64,000 nucleotides of DNA from the NCBI GenBank assembly GCA_027483535.1, contig JAIXUN010000002.1, positions 1,860,001 through 1,924,000 on the forward strand, in the 5' to 3' direction. The position numbers were made by a program, and so were the translations under genes. How positions within the stretch are numbered: position 1 is the first letter of the stretch; each line of letters starts with the position of its first letter. This DNA is from a bacterium. Its GTDB lineage: Bacteria > Armatimonadota > Fimbriimonadia > Fimbriimonadales > Fimbriimonadaceae. The notes below the pieces were generated by a model. That model did not search any database, was not told the DNA's origin, and saw only the letters and a list, made by a program, of their open reading frames with translations. Of this stretch, positions 38,301 to 45,626 are shown piece by piece.

Positions 38301-38938
38301 ATGGCAAGCTCCGCCTCTTCTCGCATGGGATCGCGCTGCTTCTCGATCTCGGCGAGAATGTCGCTGACGCGGCTGAGGTGCTCTTGTGCCTGAGAGAGGC
38401 GTTTCAAAGATTCGACTTTTCGGCTGCGGTAGCGCTGAACTCCCGCCGCTTCGTCGATCCATCCGCGACGATCTTCGGCACTGGCGGCAAGCGCCTGATC
38501 GATCTCCTTCTGACCAACGATCGCATAGCCCGCACGACCCAGACCGGAGTCGGCCAAGAGTTCCAAAACGTCTCGTTGGCGCACCGATTGACGGTTGATG
38601 AAGTAGTCGCTGTCGCCGGCTCGGGTTAATCGACGCGTGAGCCACACTTCCGACGCGTCAACAGGAAGGGTGCCGTCCTCATTGTCGAAACAGAGAGAGA
38701 CTTCGGCATAACCAACCGCCCGGCGCTTTGTGGAGCCGCTGAAGATGACGTCTTGAGAGTGGGCGGCTCTTAAATGTCGTGAATTGACTTCGCCAAGACC
38801 CCACAGCATGGCGTCCACAAGATTGGACTTGCCGCAACCATTGGGACCTACAACCGCAACGATCCCTCCGTCGAGATCGAATTCCGTCTTGTCGGCGAAG
38901 GTCTTGAAACCGAACAGCTTGACCCGTTTAAGGCGCAT
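35378..38938 (-). CDS. smc: Chromosome segregation ATPase SMC
   Basis: Condensin subunit of 1186 residues. The N-terminal head has the P-loop GPNGCGKSN (31-39) with the Q/R region VIFSGSTKRR. Long heptad coils (170-500 and 650-1000) flank a hinge around 500-650 (RGQLKGRYEAVAEVIEAD). The C-terminal head has the signature LSGGERSLCASAFLFSLLK and Walker B VVLDEVDAPLDGRNV. Neither scpA nor scpB is nearby. The gene is divergent from the 39021 gene. Confidence 0.96.
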   Translation of the reverse strand: MRLKRVKLFGFKTFADKTEFDLDGGIVAVVGPNGCGKSNLVDAMLWGLGEVNSRHLRAAHSQDVIFSGSTKRRAVGYAEVSLCFDNEDGTLPVDASEVWLTRRLTRAGDSDYFINRQSVRQRDVLELLADSGLGRAGYAIVGQKEIDQALAASAEDRRGWIDEAAGVQRYRSRKVESLKRLSQAQEHLSRVSDILAEIEKQRDPMREEAELAIRYKSLVASLREVELGLLVNELCAAVRESEELETRIQESLRLLKQEQDRAEKLDREVKSTGESISSLELEMDDVRGLQQKLLTGIERLEADIRLSEQKLAALAETEQNLRTDSGQDDERIELAEKELGEARGDHVRESEELERISVEGSGIDTEAQQLRAALKDAERVLEQARAADRLRLKLEAESQARNDRLQAAQRELDGIEKSLPDLEGALQEAESEFQEYEAKRTALISEIEAFRSEIAAVRESEETDLQEVRRAMSERASLEGRKRGIEATLETHEGMSQGARAVLEACERGQLKGRYEAVAEVIEADREVALAIETALGASANDLIVDHESDAKSAIRYLKENQAGRATFQPISLMRPSEPSRELEQVLMKPGVVGLASKLVDCEQRVRPVINSLLGRIVVVETIDHALALAKTYGWSRMVTLDGEVVHSSGAVTGGKQARQGYGLVQRKADLAEIEETLERVNKTIGQYESRNEKRNSQVQSAQDAVVAKESELAKIKVPLKEALEYRDGLASERNGAIRDRDRLVAEMGRLKQVESEIPQAVDLVELEAKRDEILKAVAAKSADAEQFEGRLKDSKNRVYQAHLRLSAAERRLQAAKDAKEHRSKRIDNLEPERQKVLAHIEELRQKLSESLQERESIESKLNRLQAERRTLLETSLRLTEESKEARATAMSLGDANHRSELARARAESKRANAAERLMDAYGLSETDALEQEGQHEVPADAAMVVGRLRREIRAMGDVNVGAIEAYERLTQRYEELSVQLEDIFGGIKQVESSIAELDKLTRDKFLNTFEQVRVAFSELFTQLFGGGGAELSLTDTERVLESGVDISVQLPGKRKQPLQLLSGGERSLCASAFLFSLLKVKPAPLVVLDEVDAPLDGRNVERFAGLLAEFSKSIQFIVITHNPVTIEVAPTWLGVTMQEPGVSTLVPARLPESKTVVREGSAIDPDSALETPEVEALVQANASLQ

Positions 38939-39020
38939 GGCGAGAGAAGATCGCTAAGGATACTCCTTCAACGTGCCGATGATCCTACCGGTAAGTGTCC
39001 TTTTGTGGATCGAGGTGGGA

Positions 39021-39578
39021 ATGAGAGTGCCAAGAAACGTCGCGATTGTCATGGGTGTCATCACCCTCGTTGGAATCTTTGGTGGGGCGAGTGCTTCCGC
39101 TGGCTTTGGTCCGCAGTCTTCTAAAGGCTCTTCTGCCGCGTCACCCGAGGTTCGAAAGAAGCTCCAAGTTTTGTACGACAAGATGGGGCGTCTGGCGAAA
39201 ACCAAGAACGTCAACGGGTTGGTAGCGGTATTTACTCGCACGGCGACCCCTGACTTTCTCTACTACGACAAGCAGGGCTACTCGAAGGATCGTAGCGAGA
39301 TGGCCAAGGACATGAAGAAGCAGTTCCAAATGGTGACGAGCGTGGCGACCACCACCAACAAGATCGTTAAGATCAAACCTGCGAAGAACGGCTACAACGT
39401 GACCGTGAAATCGGTTTACGACATGAAGGCAAAGAATCCCTCGACGGGCAAGTCGATGCGAATCCAAGGGAACTCGATCTCGATCGACACTTGGGTGAAA
39501 ACAGGGTCGGATCTCAAGCTCAAGCAGGTTGAGATCACCCGCGAATCGTACATGATCGACGGCAAGAAAGTGGACTAA
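39021..39578 (+). CDS. Secreted SnoaL/NTF2-like protein A
   Basis: A 185-residue exported protein. ATG 39021 has GAGGTGG just before it and opens a signal peptide (MRVPRNVAIVMGVITLVGIF, cleavage near ASASA). The mature part resembles an NTF2/SnoaL-like cone fold with KKLQVLYDKMGRLAKTKNVN, VAVFTRTATPDF, and the C-terminal strands ISIDTWVKTGSDLKLKQVEI. It is paralogous to the next gene (ISxDTWVK, KLKxVx, E.YxxxGKK). No catalytic residues are obvious; the function is unknown. Confidence 0.75.
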   Translation: MRVPRNVAIVMGVITLVGIFGGASASAGFGPQSSKGSSAASPEVRKKLQVLYDKMGRLAKTKNVNGLVAVFTRTATPDFLYYDKQGYSKDRSEMAKDMKKQFQMVTSVATTTNKIVKIKPAKNGYNVTVKSVYDMKAKNPSTGKSMRIQGNSISIDTWVKTGSDLKLKQVEITRESYMIDGKKVD

Positions 39579-39638
39579 GCTTTCCATAACCAATCGATTC
39601 CAAGCCCTCTTTGTCCATTCCGGTTTATATTGGAAGGG

Positions 39639-40154
39639 ATGAAGAGGGTTTCTTTTTTGATGACGCTGGTTGGGGCAACCGTTTTAGCACTTCCCGCATT
39701 CTCCTTTGCTGACGCAAAGGGGGAAATCTCCAAGGCGTACGACACTCGCCTGAAGCTGTTCAAGGCAAAGGATGCGGCGGGCATGACCAAAATGTTCACC
39801 GATCTGACCACCGAAGACATCTCGATGGAAGGAACGGGCATGGCAGGCATGAAGAAGGCGGAAATGGCGAAGATGATCAAATCTCAGCTAAGCCTTGTTC
39901 AATCGGTCAAGGGAGGCTCCATGACCCTAGCAAAGTGGAACATCAAGGGCAACACCGTTTCGGTAGAAGCGACCGAGAAAATGGAGTTCACCATGGCAAA
40001 TCCACAAGACCCGAAGAAGCCAATGGTGATGAAAGGGATCACGATCAGCACCGACACCTGGGTGAAAGTTGGTGGGAAATGGAAGCTGAAGAAGGTGAAG
40101 GTCTCGAAAGAGGAGTACACGATGAACGGAAAGAAAATGTCCGAGGCGGGCTAG
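39639..40154 (+). CDS. Secreted SnoaL/NTF2-like protein B, paralogue of A
   Basis: A 171-residue exported protein with signal peptide MKRVSFLMTLVGATVLALPA (ATG 39639 preceded by GGAAGGG; an earlier TTG at 39630 is unlikely). The mature part, ISKAYDTRLKLFKAKDAAGM followed by the C-terminal ISTDTWVKVGGKWKLKKVKV and YTMNGKKM, aligns with the preceding gene. It is a tandem duplicate 60 bases downstream. The stop codon lies within the palindrome CGGGCTAGCCCG (40147-40158). Confidence 0.78.
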   Translation: MKRVSFLMTLVGATVLALPAFSFADAKGEISKAYDTRLKLFKAKDAAGMTKMFTDLTTEDISMEGTGMAGMKKAEMAKMIKSQLSLVQSVKGGSMTLAKWNIKGNTVSVEATEKMEFTMANPQDPKKPMVMKGITISTDTWVKVGGKWKLKKVKVSKEEYTMNGKKMSEAG

Positions 40155-40183
40155 CCCGTCTCGACTGATTCCGCTCCCAGTGC

Positions 40184-40801
40184 CTAACTCAGTGGACGAG
40201 AAACTTCAAAAACTTCGGTCTCGTCCACGTACTCTGCCCCGCCAAGCCTGCCGATGAGGCGAATAGGATCCGTCTTGAACGCCTCTACGGTTTGAGAGAT
40301 GTGAATTCGGAGGACTTCCCCAACCACGTATCGGGCCGAACCTACTCCTTCTCCGTGGTGGACGACTTCGTGAAGTTTGCATTCGAGAGACGCGAGACTC
40401 TCGGCGACTCGCTGGGGGGTGACAACATCCGAGGGAAGCGGCGTCAGTCCAGAGAGTTCCCACTCATCGGTTTCGAACGGTACTGATCGACCCGCCTGGT
40501 TCATCGGATCGATCATGTCTCGATGAACGGTGTTCACTACAAACTCGCCCGTCTCTCGAATGTTCCGAAGTGAGTCCTTCTCGCCCCGACTCCCAAGCAC
40601 GGGCGAGAAAACGATGGAGGGGGGATTTGTGCCACCGAGCATGAAGAAACTGAACGGAGCCAGGTTACGAAGACCGTTCGCGCTTATCGACGAGACGAGC
40701 GCAATGGGTCGCGGATGGACGATGGACGTGAGCAGTTCGTACAGAGCCATCGGGTCTAAATCCCCAGGGGCTAAACAGATCTTCGAGTCGCTCGCGTTCA
40801 T
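40184..40801 (-). CDS. Flavin reductase-like FMN-binding protein
   Basis: A 205-residue protein of the flavin reductase (split beta-barrel) family: YELLTSIVHPRPIALVSSIS (20-39), NLAPFSFFMLGGTNPPSIVF (46-65), DSLRNIRETGEFVVNTVHRD, and the dimer region SLASLECKLHEVVHHGEGVG. It binds FMN and probably uses NAD(P)H; the partner oxygenase is unknown. No signal peptide is seen. It is convergent with the secreted paralogue pair. Confidence 0.88.
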   Translation of the reverse strand: MNASDSKICLAPGDLDPMALYELLTSIVHPRPIALVSSISANGLRNLAPFSFFMLGGTNPPSIVFSPVLGSRGEKDSLRNIRETGEFVVNTVHRDMIDPMNQAGRSVPFETDEWELSGLTPLPSDVVTPQRVAESLASLECKLHEVVHHGEGVGSARYVVGEVLRIHISQTVEAFKTDPIRLIGRLGGAEYVDETEVFEVSRPLS

Positions 40802-40935
40802 GATTCCCTCACTCTACGACTCTTCTGTGGATTTGAATCGAGGCAATTCACCTCTTTTCCAATATTTTTAACAACAATCCGTAGATTAATCGAAACTGTT
40901 ATCGAGCATAATCATCTCAATAACGGAGACTCGTC

Positions 40936-41061
40936 ATGAACCACCACTTTTTTAATACCAATCGAGGAGATCGCGCCTATCAGGCCGCGATGCCCGATTG
41001 CGTGGTGAGTTTGGACGGTACTTCCCCTCGGGGCATATCCGCAAACAGTCGAGCCAACTAA
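40936..41061 (+). CDS. Possible 41-residue leader peptide before rtcB
   Basis: ATG 40936 has GGAG seven bases upstream, a better SD than rtcB itself. The peptide begins MNHHFFNTNRGDRAYQAAMP and ends at TAA 41059-41061. It has no homologue I know. The stop lies within the loop of the inner stem of the structured segment, so translation would unfold the 5' arms of both stems. It could be a leader peptide for attenuation, or merely a chance frame. Confidence 0.3.
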   Translation: MNHHFFNTNRGDRAYQAAMPDCVVSLDGTSPRGISANSRAN

Positions 41062-41095
41062 GCACGAGCTCTTCCTCGACTCCCCCGAACTCACC
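41004..41095 (+). ncRNA. Structured element upstream of rtcB (three-way-junction fold)
   Basis: An 11-bp closing stem (41004-41014 with 41085-41095, one G-T pair) encloses two internal hairpins: CCC/GGG around a CTCG loop (41024-41033), flanked by CGG/CCG (41016-41018 with 41039-41041), and a perfect 7-bp stem (41047-41053 with 41075-41081) with a 21-base loop. It is not a tRNA: no TTCGA T-loop and no D-loop GG. It could be a cis-regulatory RNA, a Y-RNA-like molecule or a large operator. Confidence 0.45.
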
Positions 41096-41140
41096 TAACT
41101 CGCACAAGTAAGTGTCTCAGCACGTGTTCTTGCGCATCTA

Positions 41141-41150
41141 GACCTAGGTC
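41141..41150. promoter_or_regulatory. Perfect 10-bp palindrome GACCTAGGTC
   Basis: Lies 95 bases before the rtcB start, just after another palindrome CACGTG (41121-41126). It could be an operator for a dimeric regulator. Confidence 0.3.
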
Positions 41151-41245
41151 CAGTTGCTCGATACCGCCTGCTCTCTCCTCTCTTCGAACTTGTTTCGCAT
41201 TTGCGACCACGTTCCCATGACCATGAACACACAGGACAAACCACC

Positions 41246-42427
41246 ATGAAAATCATTGATGAAGTACCGATCTGGGGCGACCCGATCTTTCCGGAAGCGC
41301 TCGCGCAGATTCAAAATGCGCGATTCACAGGGGCAACCCACATGGCACTCATGGCCGACCACCACGTTGGCTACGGCGTGCCGATTGGCGGAGTTGTGGC
41401 GTACGAAGATCGGATCTCTCCGAGCGGTGTCGGTTACGACATTGCTTGCGGAAACAAGGCTGTAAAGCTGGATGTCGACGCAAGAAAGGTCCGCTCGCAA
41501 ATCCACAAAATCATGGATGAGGTCGTTAAAAAGATCTCATTCGGCGTGGGAAGGAAGAACCAAGATGAAATGGTCGACAACTCATTGTTCGACTCAGATC
41601 TGTGGCTACTTCCGCACATGAAAAGACTTAAGGAGAAGGCACAAGAGCAACTAGGCACCGTTGGTAGTGGAAACCACTACGTAGACATTTTTGTCGACGA
41701 ATCGGAGAACATTTGGGTTGGAGTTCACTTCGGCTCACGTGGGCTCGGGCACGGGATTGCGACCCACTACATGGACATTGCGAAGGCAAAGGGCCATGAG
41801 CACGGGCATATCACGTGGTTGCATCAAGATTCGGAAGAGGGTGCGGAGTACATCGAGTGCATGAACCTGGCGGGGCAATATGCTTACGCAGGTCGAGACT
41901 GGGTGTGCCAACGAGTGGCTAAGATTCTTGGAGGAAAGATTGTGGAAGAGGTTCACAACCACCACAACTTCGCTTGGAAGGAGAACCACTTTGGTCGGGA
42001 TATGTGGGTGGTCCGAAAGGGCGCAACACCGGCTTTTCCGGGTCAAAAGGGGTTTGTAGGCGGCTCGATGGGTGAAGAATCGGTGATTCTGGAAGGGGTC
42101 GAGGACGAAGATGGAAAGCACTCGCTTTACTCAACCGTTCACGGCGCGGGTCGGGTCATGTCGAGGACTCAAGCAACCGGGCGAGACCGACGAGGGAAAT
42201 CGAAGCCGGGCGTTATCGGAGCGATCCATCCGGATGCAATGAAGCGCTGGCTGCAAGATGCCGGAGTCGTTTTGCGCGGGGGAGACGTCGACGAGGCGCC
42301 TCAGGCGTACAAGCGACTGAACCACGTGCTCAACCACCACGCCAACAGCATCAAAATCCTACATCGACTCAAGCCACTTGGCGTAGCGATGGCAGGTGCC
42401 GGGGAATACGACCCGTACAAAGATTGA
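41246..42427 (+). CDS. rtcB: RNA-splicing ligase RtcB
   Basis: GTP- and Mn-dependent ligase joining RNA 2',3'-cyclic phosphate (or 3'-phosphate) to 5'-OH ends, used in RNA repair. 393 residues from ATG 41246 (AGGA 10 bases upstream; the 41201 extension is unsupported). Signatures: MADHHVGYGVPIGGV (36-50), DIACGNKA (65-72, metal Cys68), GSGNH (140-144), HFGSRGLGH (161-169), NHHN (238-241) and VHGAGRVMSR with the guanylylated His299. No archease or rtcA is adjacent. Confidence 0.95.
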   Translation: MKIIDEVPIWGDPIFPEALAQIQNARFTGATHMALMADHHVGYGVPIGGVVAYEDRISPSGVGYDIACGNKAVKLDVDARKVRSQIHKIMDEVVKKISFGVGRKNQDEMVDNSLFDSDLWLLPHMKRLKEKAQEQLGTVGSGNHYVDIFVDESENIWVGVHFGSRGLGHGIATHYMDIAKAKGHEHGHITWLHQDSEEGAEYIECMNLAGQYAYAGRDWVCQRVAKILGGKIVEEVHNHHNFAWKENHFGRDMWVVRKGATPAFPGQKGFVGGSMGEESVILEGVEDEDGKHSLYSTVHGAGRVMSRTQATGRDRRGKSKPGVIGAIHPDAMKRWLQDAGVVLRGGDVDEAPQAYKRLNHVLNHHANSIKILHRLKPLGVAMAGAGEYDPYKD

Positions 42428-42429
42428 AA

Positions 42430-42472
42430 CCCACACAACCTTCGAGGAATCCTCGAGGGTTGTGTGAGTTTT
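42430..42472 (+). terminator. Terminator after rtcB
   Basis: A long stem of up to 19 bp (42430-42448 with 42450-42468; one mismatch and one wobble; the innermost pairs open as the loop) followed by TTTTAA. It lies between convergent rtcB and trpS. Confidence 0.85.
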
Positions 42473-42493
42473 AACGGGACGACTTTTGAGGAG

Positions 42494-43513
42494 TTAGAGG
42501 CCGTAAGAAAGACCCATTGCGTCTCGAACCAATCGCATGGTCTCGACAGCGACCGCCGTGGCTTCTTCCCTTCCCTTTGCCAGAACCTCAAGGATCGCAC
42601 CGTCATCCAGAGCCGCGCGACGCTCGCGCATGGGCCGGAAGTATTCGTTGACCGCTTCGATGCACTCGGTCTTGTTTTGCATGCATCCCCGCTCTCCAGC
42701 GCGATCTTCTTCCCAGAGCGGCTGCCAATTGGGGTGGTAGATCTTGAGATACTGACAAACGGCGCATCCTTCTGGAATCCCAGGATCGGTTTTGCGCTGC
42801 TTGCTCGGAGTCGTATAAGCCGATTTGATCTTCTTCGCGGTTTCGTCTTCAGAGTCGCTCAGGTAGATGCAGTTGTCGTAAGACTTCGACATCTTCCGCA
42901 TGTCTAGGCCGGGGAGCTTCGCCCTGCTCTCGTCCTCCGGAATCATGTACTTGAACGCCGGGAAGACATCTTGCCCGTAAAGTCGATTGAAGCGTCCACC
43001 AATGTCGTTTCCGATCTCCAAGTGAGGTGCCTGATCCCGACCGACGGGCACTCCCCAGGGTCGATACAGAAGAATGTCGGCCGTTTGGAGAACCGGATAG
43101 CCAAGAAGACCGTACGGCTCGCGCTCGGCGACTCCGATGTCTTGCTGCTTCTCCTTGTAGGTTGGGTTCCGCTCCAACCATCCGAGCGGGGTCATCATGG
43201 AAAAGAGCAGGTGAAGCTCGGCGTGCTCCTTGACCTGGCTCTGAATGAAGATGGTGCTCTTTGCGGGGTCGATTCCGGCTGCCACGTAGTCCTTAGCAAC
43301 CTCAATCGCATTCCGGCCAACCTCGCCTGCTTGCTCGTACATGGTGGTGAGGGCATGCCAGTCGGCAACCATGCAAAACATCTTGAACCCCTGGTTTTGG
43401 AGTTCGACCCAGTTGCGAAGCGCCCCTTCGTAGTTCCCAATGTGAAGACGAGGGTTGCTGGACCGCATTCCGCTGAGAATGCGTCTTTCGGTGGTGGATT
43501 GATCGTTGCCCAT
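42494..43513 (-). CDS. trpS: Tryptophanyl-tRNA synthetase
   Basis: Charges tRNA-Trp. The 339-residue class Ic protein has RRILSGMRSSNPRLHIGNYE with the HIGH-type HIGN (24-27), PVLQTADILLYRPWGVPVGR, DQAPHLEIGNDI, and KMSKSYDNCIYL. Length and motif order match bacterial TrpRS. It is in a minus-strand run lysA-M50-trpS with short gaps; no trp attenuator or T-box is visible upstream. Confidence 0.95.
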   Translation of the reverse strand: MGNDQSTTERRILSGMRSSNPRLHIGNYEGALRNWVELQNQGFKMFCMVADWHALTTMYEQAGEVGRNAIEVAKDYVAAGIDPAKSTIFIQSQVKEHAELHLLFSMMTPLGWLERNPTYKEKQQDIGVAEREPYGLLGYPVLQTADILLYRPWGVPVGRDQAPHLEIGNDIGGRFNRLYGQDVFPAFKYMIPEDESRAKLPGLDMRKMSKSYDNCIYLSDSEDETAKKIKSAYTTPSKQRKTDPGIPEGCAVCQYLKIYHPNWQPLWEEDRAGERGCMQNKTECIEAVNEYFRPMRERRAALDDGAILEVLAKGREEATAVAVETMRLVRDAMGLSYGL

Positions 43514-43567
43514 ACGACTCGGGACAGTTTAGCCGAGGATCCGGGTTCTTTTCCGAACGACCACCTG

Positions 43568-44218
43568 CTACAGACTCTTGCCGATCAATAGATCGGTGAA
43601 GAAGTCGTGAAAGGGACCGATGAGTTGACCAAGCAAACCAGAACCTGGCAGGAGCACCAACAGAAGCAGAATCAAGGTTCCCGGACCCTGATTGAAGCGA
43701 TACCACTGAATCCGATACTTCTCTGGCATGAGTAGCCCCAACAGCCAGTGACCATCGAGCGGGCCAAGCGGGATCAGGTTGAAAAGGAAGAGTGAGACGT
43801 TGATGAACACGCCCGTCAAGCAGATCATCATCAAATACGGTCCGCCCAAACCGCCTGTCGCCATGATGATCCTTAGAAGGACTGCGTAAATAGACGCTTG
43901 CAGGAGGTTTGAAATTGGACCTGCCGCGACCGCTGCAAAGTGATCCCACCGGGGGTTTTTCATGCGCTCGGGCCGCATGGGAACGGGCTTGCCCCAGCCA
44001 ATGCCGAAACCAGAGAAAACGGTAATGGCCATGAACAGGGTCCCCATCGGATCGAGGTGCTTCAGCGGGTTTAGCGTGACTCGACCCAACATGCGGGGAG
44101 TGTCGTCTCCGGCGAGGTCCGCAAACTTGGCGTGCGCGAACTCGTGAATGGCGATCGAGAGACAGATCACCAAGAAGGAGATCAGTTTGAATTCAAAGCC
44201 GTTTGGATCGAAGGGCAT
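43568..44218 (-). CDS. Site-2 protease family (M50) integral membrane peptidase
   Basis: A 216-residue protein with about six hydrophobic helices. Zinc site HEFAH (25-29) lies in the first, and the third ligand motif NLIPLGPLDG (147-156) in a later helix. It lacks a PDZ domain, unlike RseP, and belongs to the small SpoIVFB/YwhC-like group. The substrate is unknown. It starts 5 bases after the lysA stop and is probably co-transcribed with lysA. Confidence 0.9.
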   Translation of the reverse strand: MPFDPNGFEFKLISFLVICLSIAIHEFAHAKFADLAGDDTPRMLGRVTLNPLKHLDPMGTLFMAITVFSGFGIGWGKPVPMRPERMKNPRWDHFAAVAAGPISNLLQASIYAVLLRIIMATGGLGGPYLMMICLTGVFINVSLFLFNLIPLGPLDGHWLLGLLMPEKYRIQWYRFNQGPGTLILLLLVLLPGSGLLGQLIGPFHDFFTDLLIGKSL

Positions 44219-44223
44219 GTGGT

Positions 44224-45564
44224 TTACACCGTCTCCCGTCGGAAAAGATCGTCCCAGCTTTCCCGTTCGGCGAGGGTCTTGAAGGCACCATCCAGTTGGA
44301 CAAGTACGACCGCCGGTCTCGGAAATCGGTTGTAGTTACTTGCCATAGAAGAATTGTATGCCCCGGTCGAGAGCACCTGGAGGAGGTCGCCAACCGCGAG
44401 GTCTTTAGGTAAGGATACGTCCGCGAACAGCCGGTCCGTTTCACAATGCCGACCACTTACAGTCACCACCTGGTCACCAAGAGGCGCCCCAAACGCGGCT
44501 CCTGGTCCATCGGTGACGTATTCCCATGCCGGATCGCGCTTCACGACTCGCTCCACGGTGTACTGAGCGCTGTACAGTGCGGGTCGAGGATTGTCGCTGA
44601 CGCCACCATCCACTGAAACGTAGGTTCGACGCGCCCCATCCGCCATTTCGATGGTTTTGATCACGCCCACTTCGTAAAGAGTGACGCCCGCCTCGCCGAC
44701 CAACGCTCGTCCAGGCTCTTGGGCGACGATGGGATCAAGGCCGCTACCCTCCAGAATTCTGGCGACAGCATCAAGAACGAGCGGGCAATACTCCTCGATG
44801 GTCATCGGATCGTCGGCATCCACGTACTTCACGCCCAGACCGCCCCCAACGTTGATGTAACTGATCTCAAAGCCCAGGTCGGTTTTTAGTCGCGCGGCAA
44901 ACTCGGCGATGGCTTCCCCGCCCTGTCTTTGGGCGGTTGGGTCGATGAGTTGTGAACCCACGTGGCAATGAACGCCAACTAAGTTCAGGCCGGACGCAAG
45001 GCATCGTTTGGCCGCCTCAAGTGCCGAACCATCGGTGATGTTGAAACCAAATTTGGTATCTGCCTGTCCCACCCGGATCTTTTCGTGCGTCTTGGGGTCC
45101 ACGCCGGGCGCAAGTCGCAGAACGCATTGAGGCCCTACGGCATCACCCTTCAGTTCCTTCAGTCGATCGATCTCTTCAAAGTTATCGATGACGAAGATGC
45201 CGACGCCTACTTCCAGACCGTAAGCCACTTCCGACCGAAGCTTGTTGTTGCCGTGAAAGACGCACTTCTCAGCCGGTACTCCCGCGAGCAGCGCGGCTCT
45301 CAGTTCCCCTTCACTGGCGACGTCGATCCAGCATCCTTCTTCGTAGGCGATCTTGAGCAGTCCAAGAGTTGAATTTGCCTTACTGGCGTAGCAAATCTGC
45401 GACTTCGGATTCGCCTTGAGTGAAGCTTCTCGGTACCGACGAATACGGTCTCGGAAGGTGCGTTCGTCGATGACGTATAGCGGCGTGCCGAACTTCTCTG
45501 CGAGTTCGCGCGCCTGGGATTCCACCAAGCGAAAGCGAGAGTCGGCACGAGTCGCAGGAGCCAT
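44224..45564 (-). CDS. lysA: Diaminopimelate decarboxylase
   Basis: PLP enzyme making lysine from meso-diaminopimelate. About 446 residues. ATG 45564 is preferred over ATG 45603 because GGGGCGGA precedes it. The PLP lysine is Lys62 in CYASKANSTL, followed by WIDVASEGELRAALLAGVP, the catalytic GVHCHVGSQL, GGGLGVKY and EPGRALVGEAG, ending in VGAFCETD-like GRHCETDRLFADVSLP. It is divergent from dxr with 62 bases between the starts. Confidence 0.95.
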   Translation of the reverse strand: MAPATRADSRFRLVESQARELAEKFGTPLYVIDERTFRDRIRRYREASLKANPKSQICYASKANSTLGLLKIAYEEGCWIDVASEGELRAALLAGVPAEKCVFHGNNKLRSEVAYGLEVGVGIFVIDNFEEIDRLKELKGDAVGPQCVLRLAPGVDPKTHEKIRVGQADTKFGFNITDGSALEAAKRCLASGLNLVGVHCHVGSQLIDPTAQRQGGEAIAEFAARLKTDLGFEISYINVGGGLGVKYVDADDPMTIEEYCPLVLDAVARILEGSGLDPIVAQEPGRALVGEAGVTLYEVGVIKTIEMADGARRTYVSVDGGVSDNPRPALYSAQYTVERVVKRDPAWEYVTDGPGAAFGAPLGDQVVTVSGRHCETDRLFADVSLPKDLAVGDLLQVLSTGAYNSSMASNYNRFPRPAVVLVQLDGAFKTLAERESWDDLFRRETV

Positions 45565-45626
45565 TCCGCCCCAGAGTATAGCCCCCGCTTGCCGCCAACC
45601 CATTCAACGATGATGAGGATGCCAAA

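Larger units (their letters stand above)
40802..41245. other. Non-coding region before rtcB
   Basis: 444 bases between divergent genes. 40860-40915 is AT-rich, with a possible -10 CATAAT at 40907, and is the likely promoter zone. It then holds a possible 41-codon frame (40936-41061), a strongly foldable segment (41004-41095), a weaker hairpin (41102-41108 with 41129-41135, one mismatch), the CACGTG site at 41121 and the palindrome GACCTAGGTC (41141-41150). 41151-41245 is pyrimidine-rich and shows no clear feature. Confidence 0.7.

Noticed and set aside
41004-41095. A tRNA gene before rtcB
   Set aside because: No T-loop TTCRA, no D-loop GG and no acceptor arm of 7 bp with a matching discriminator; the stems do not fit a cloverleaf.
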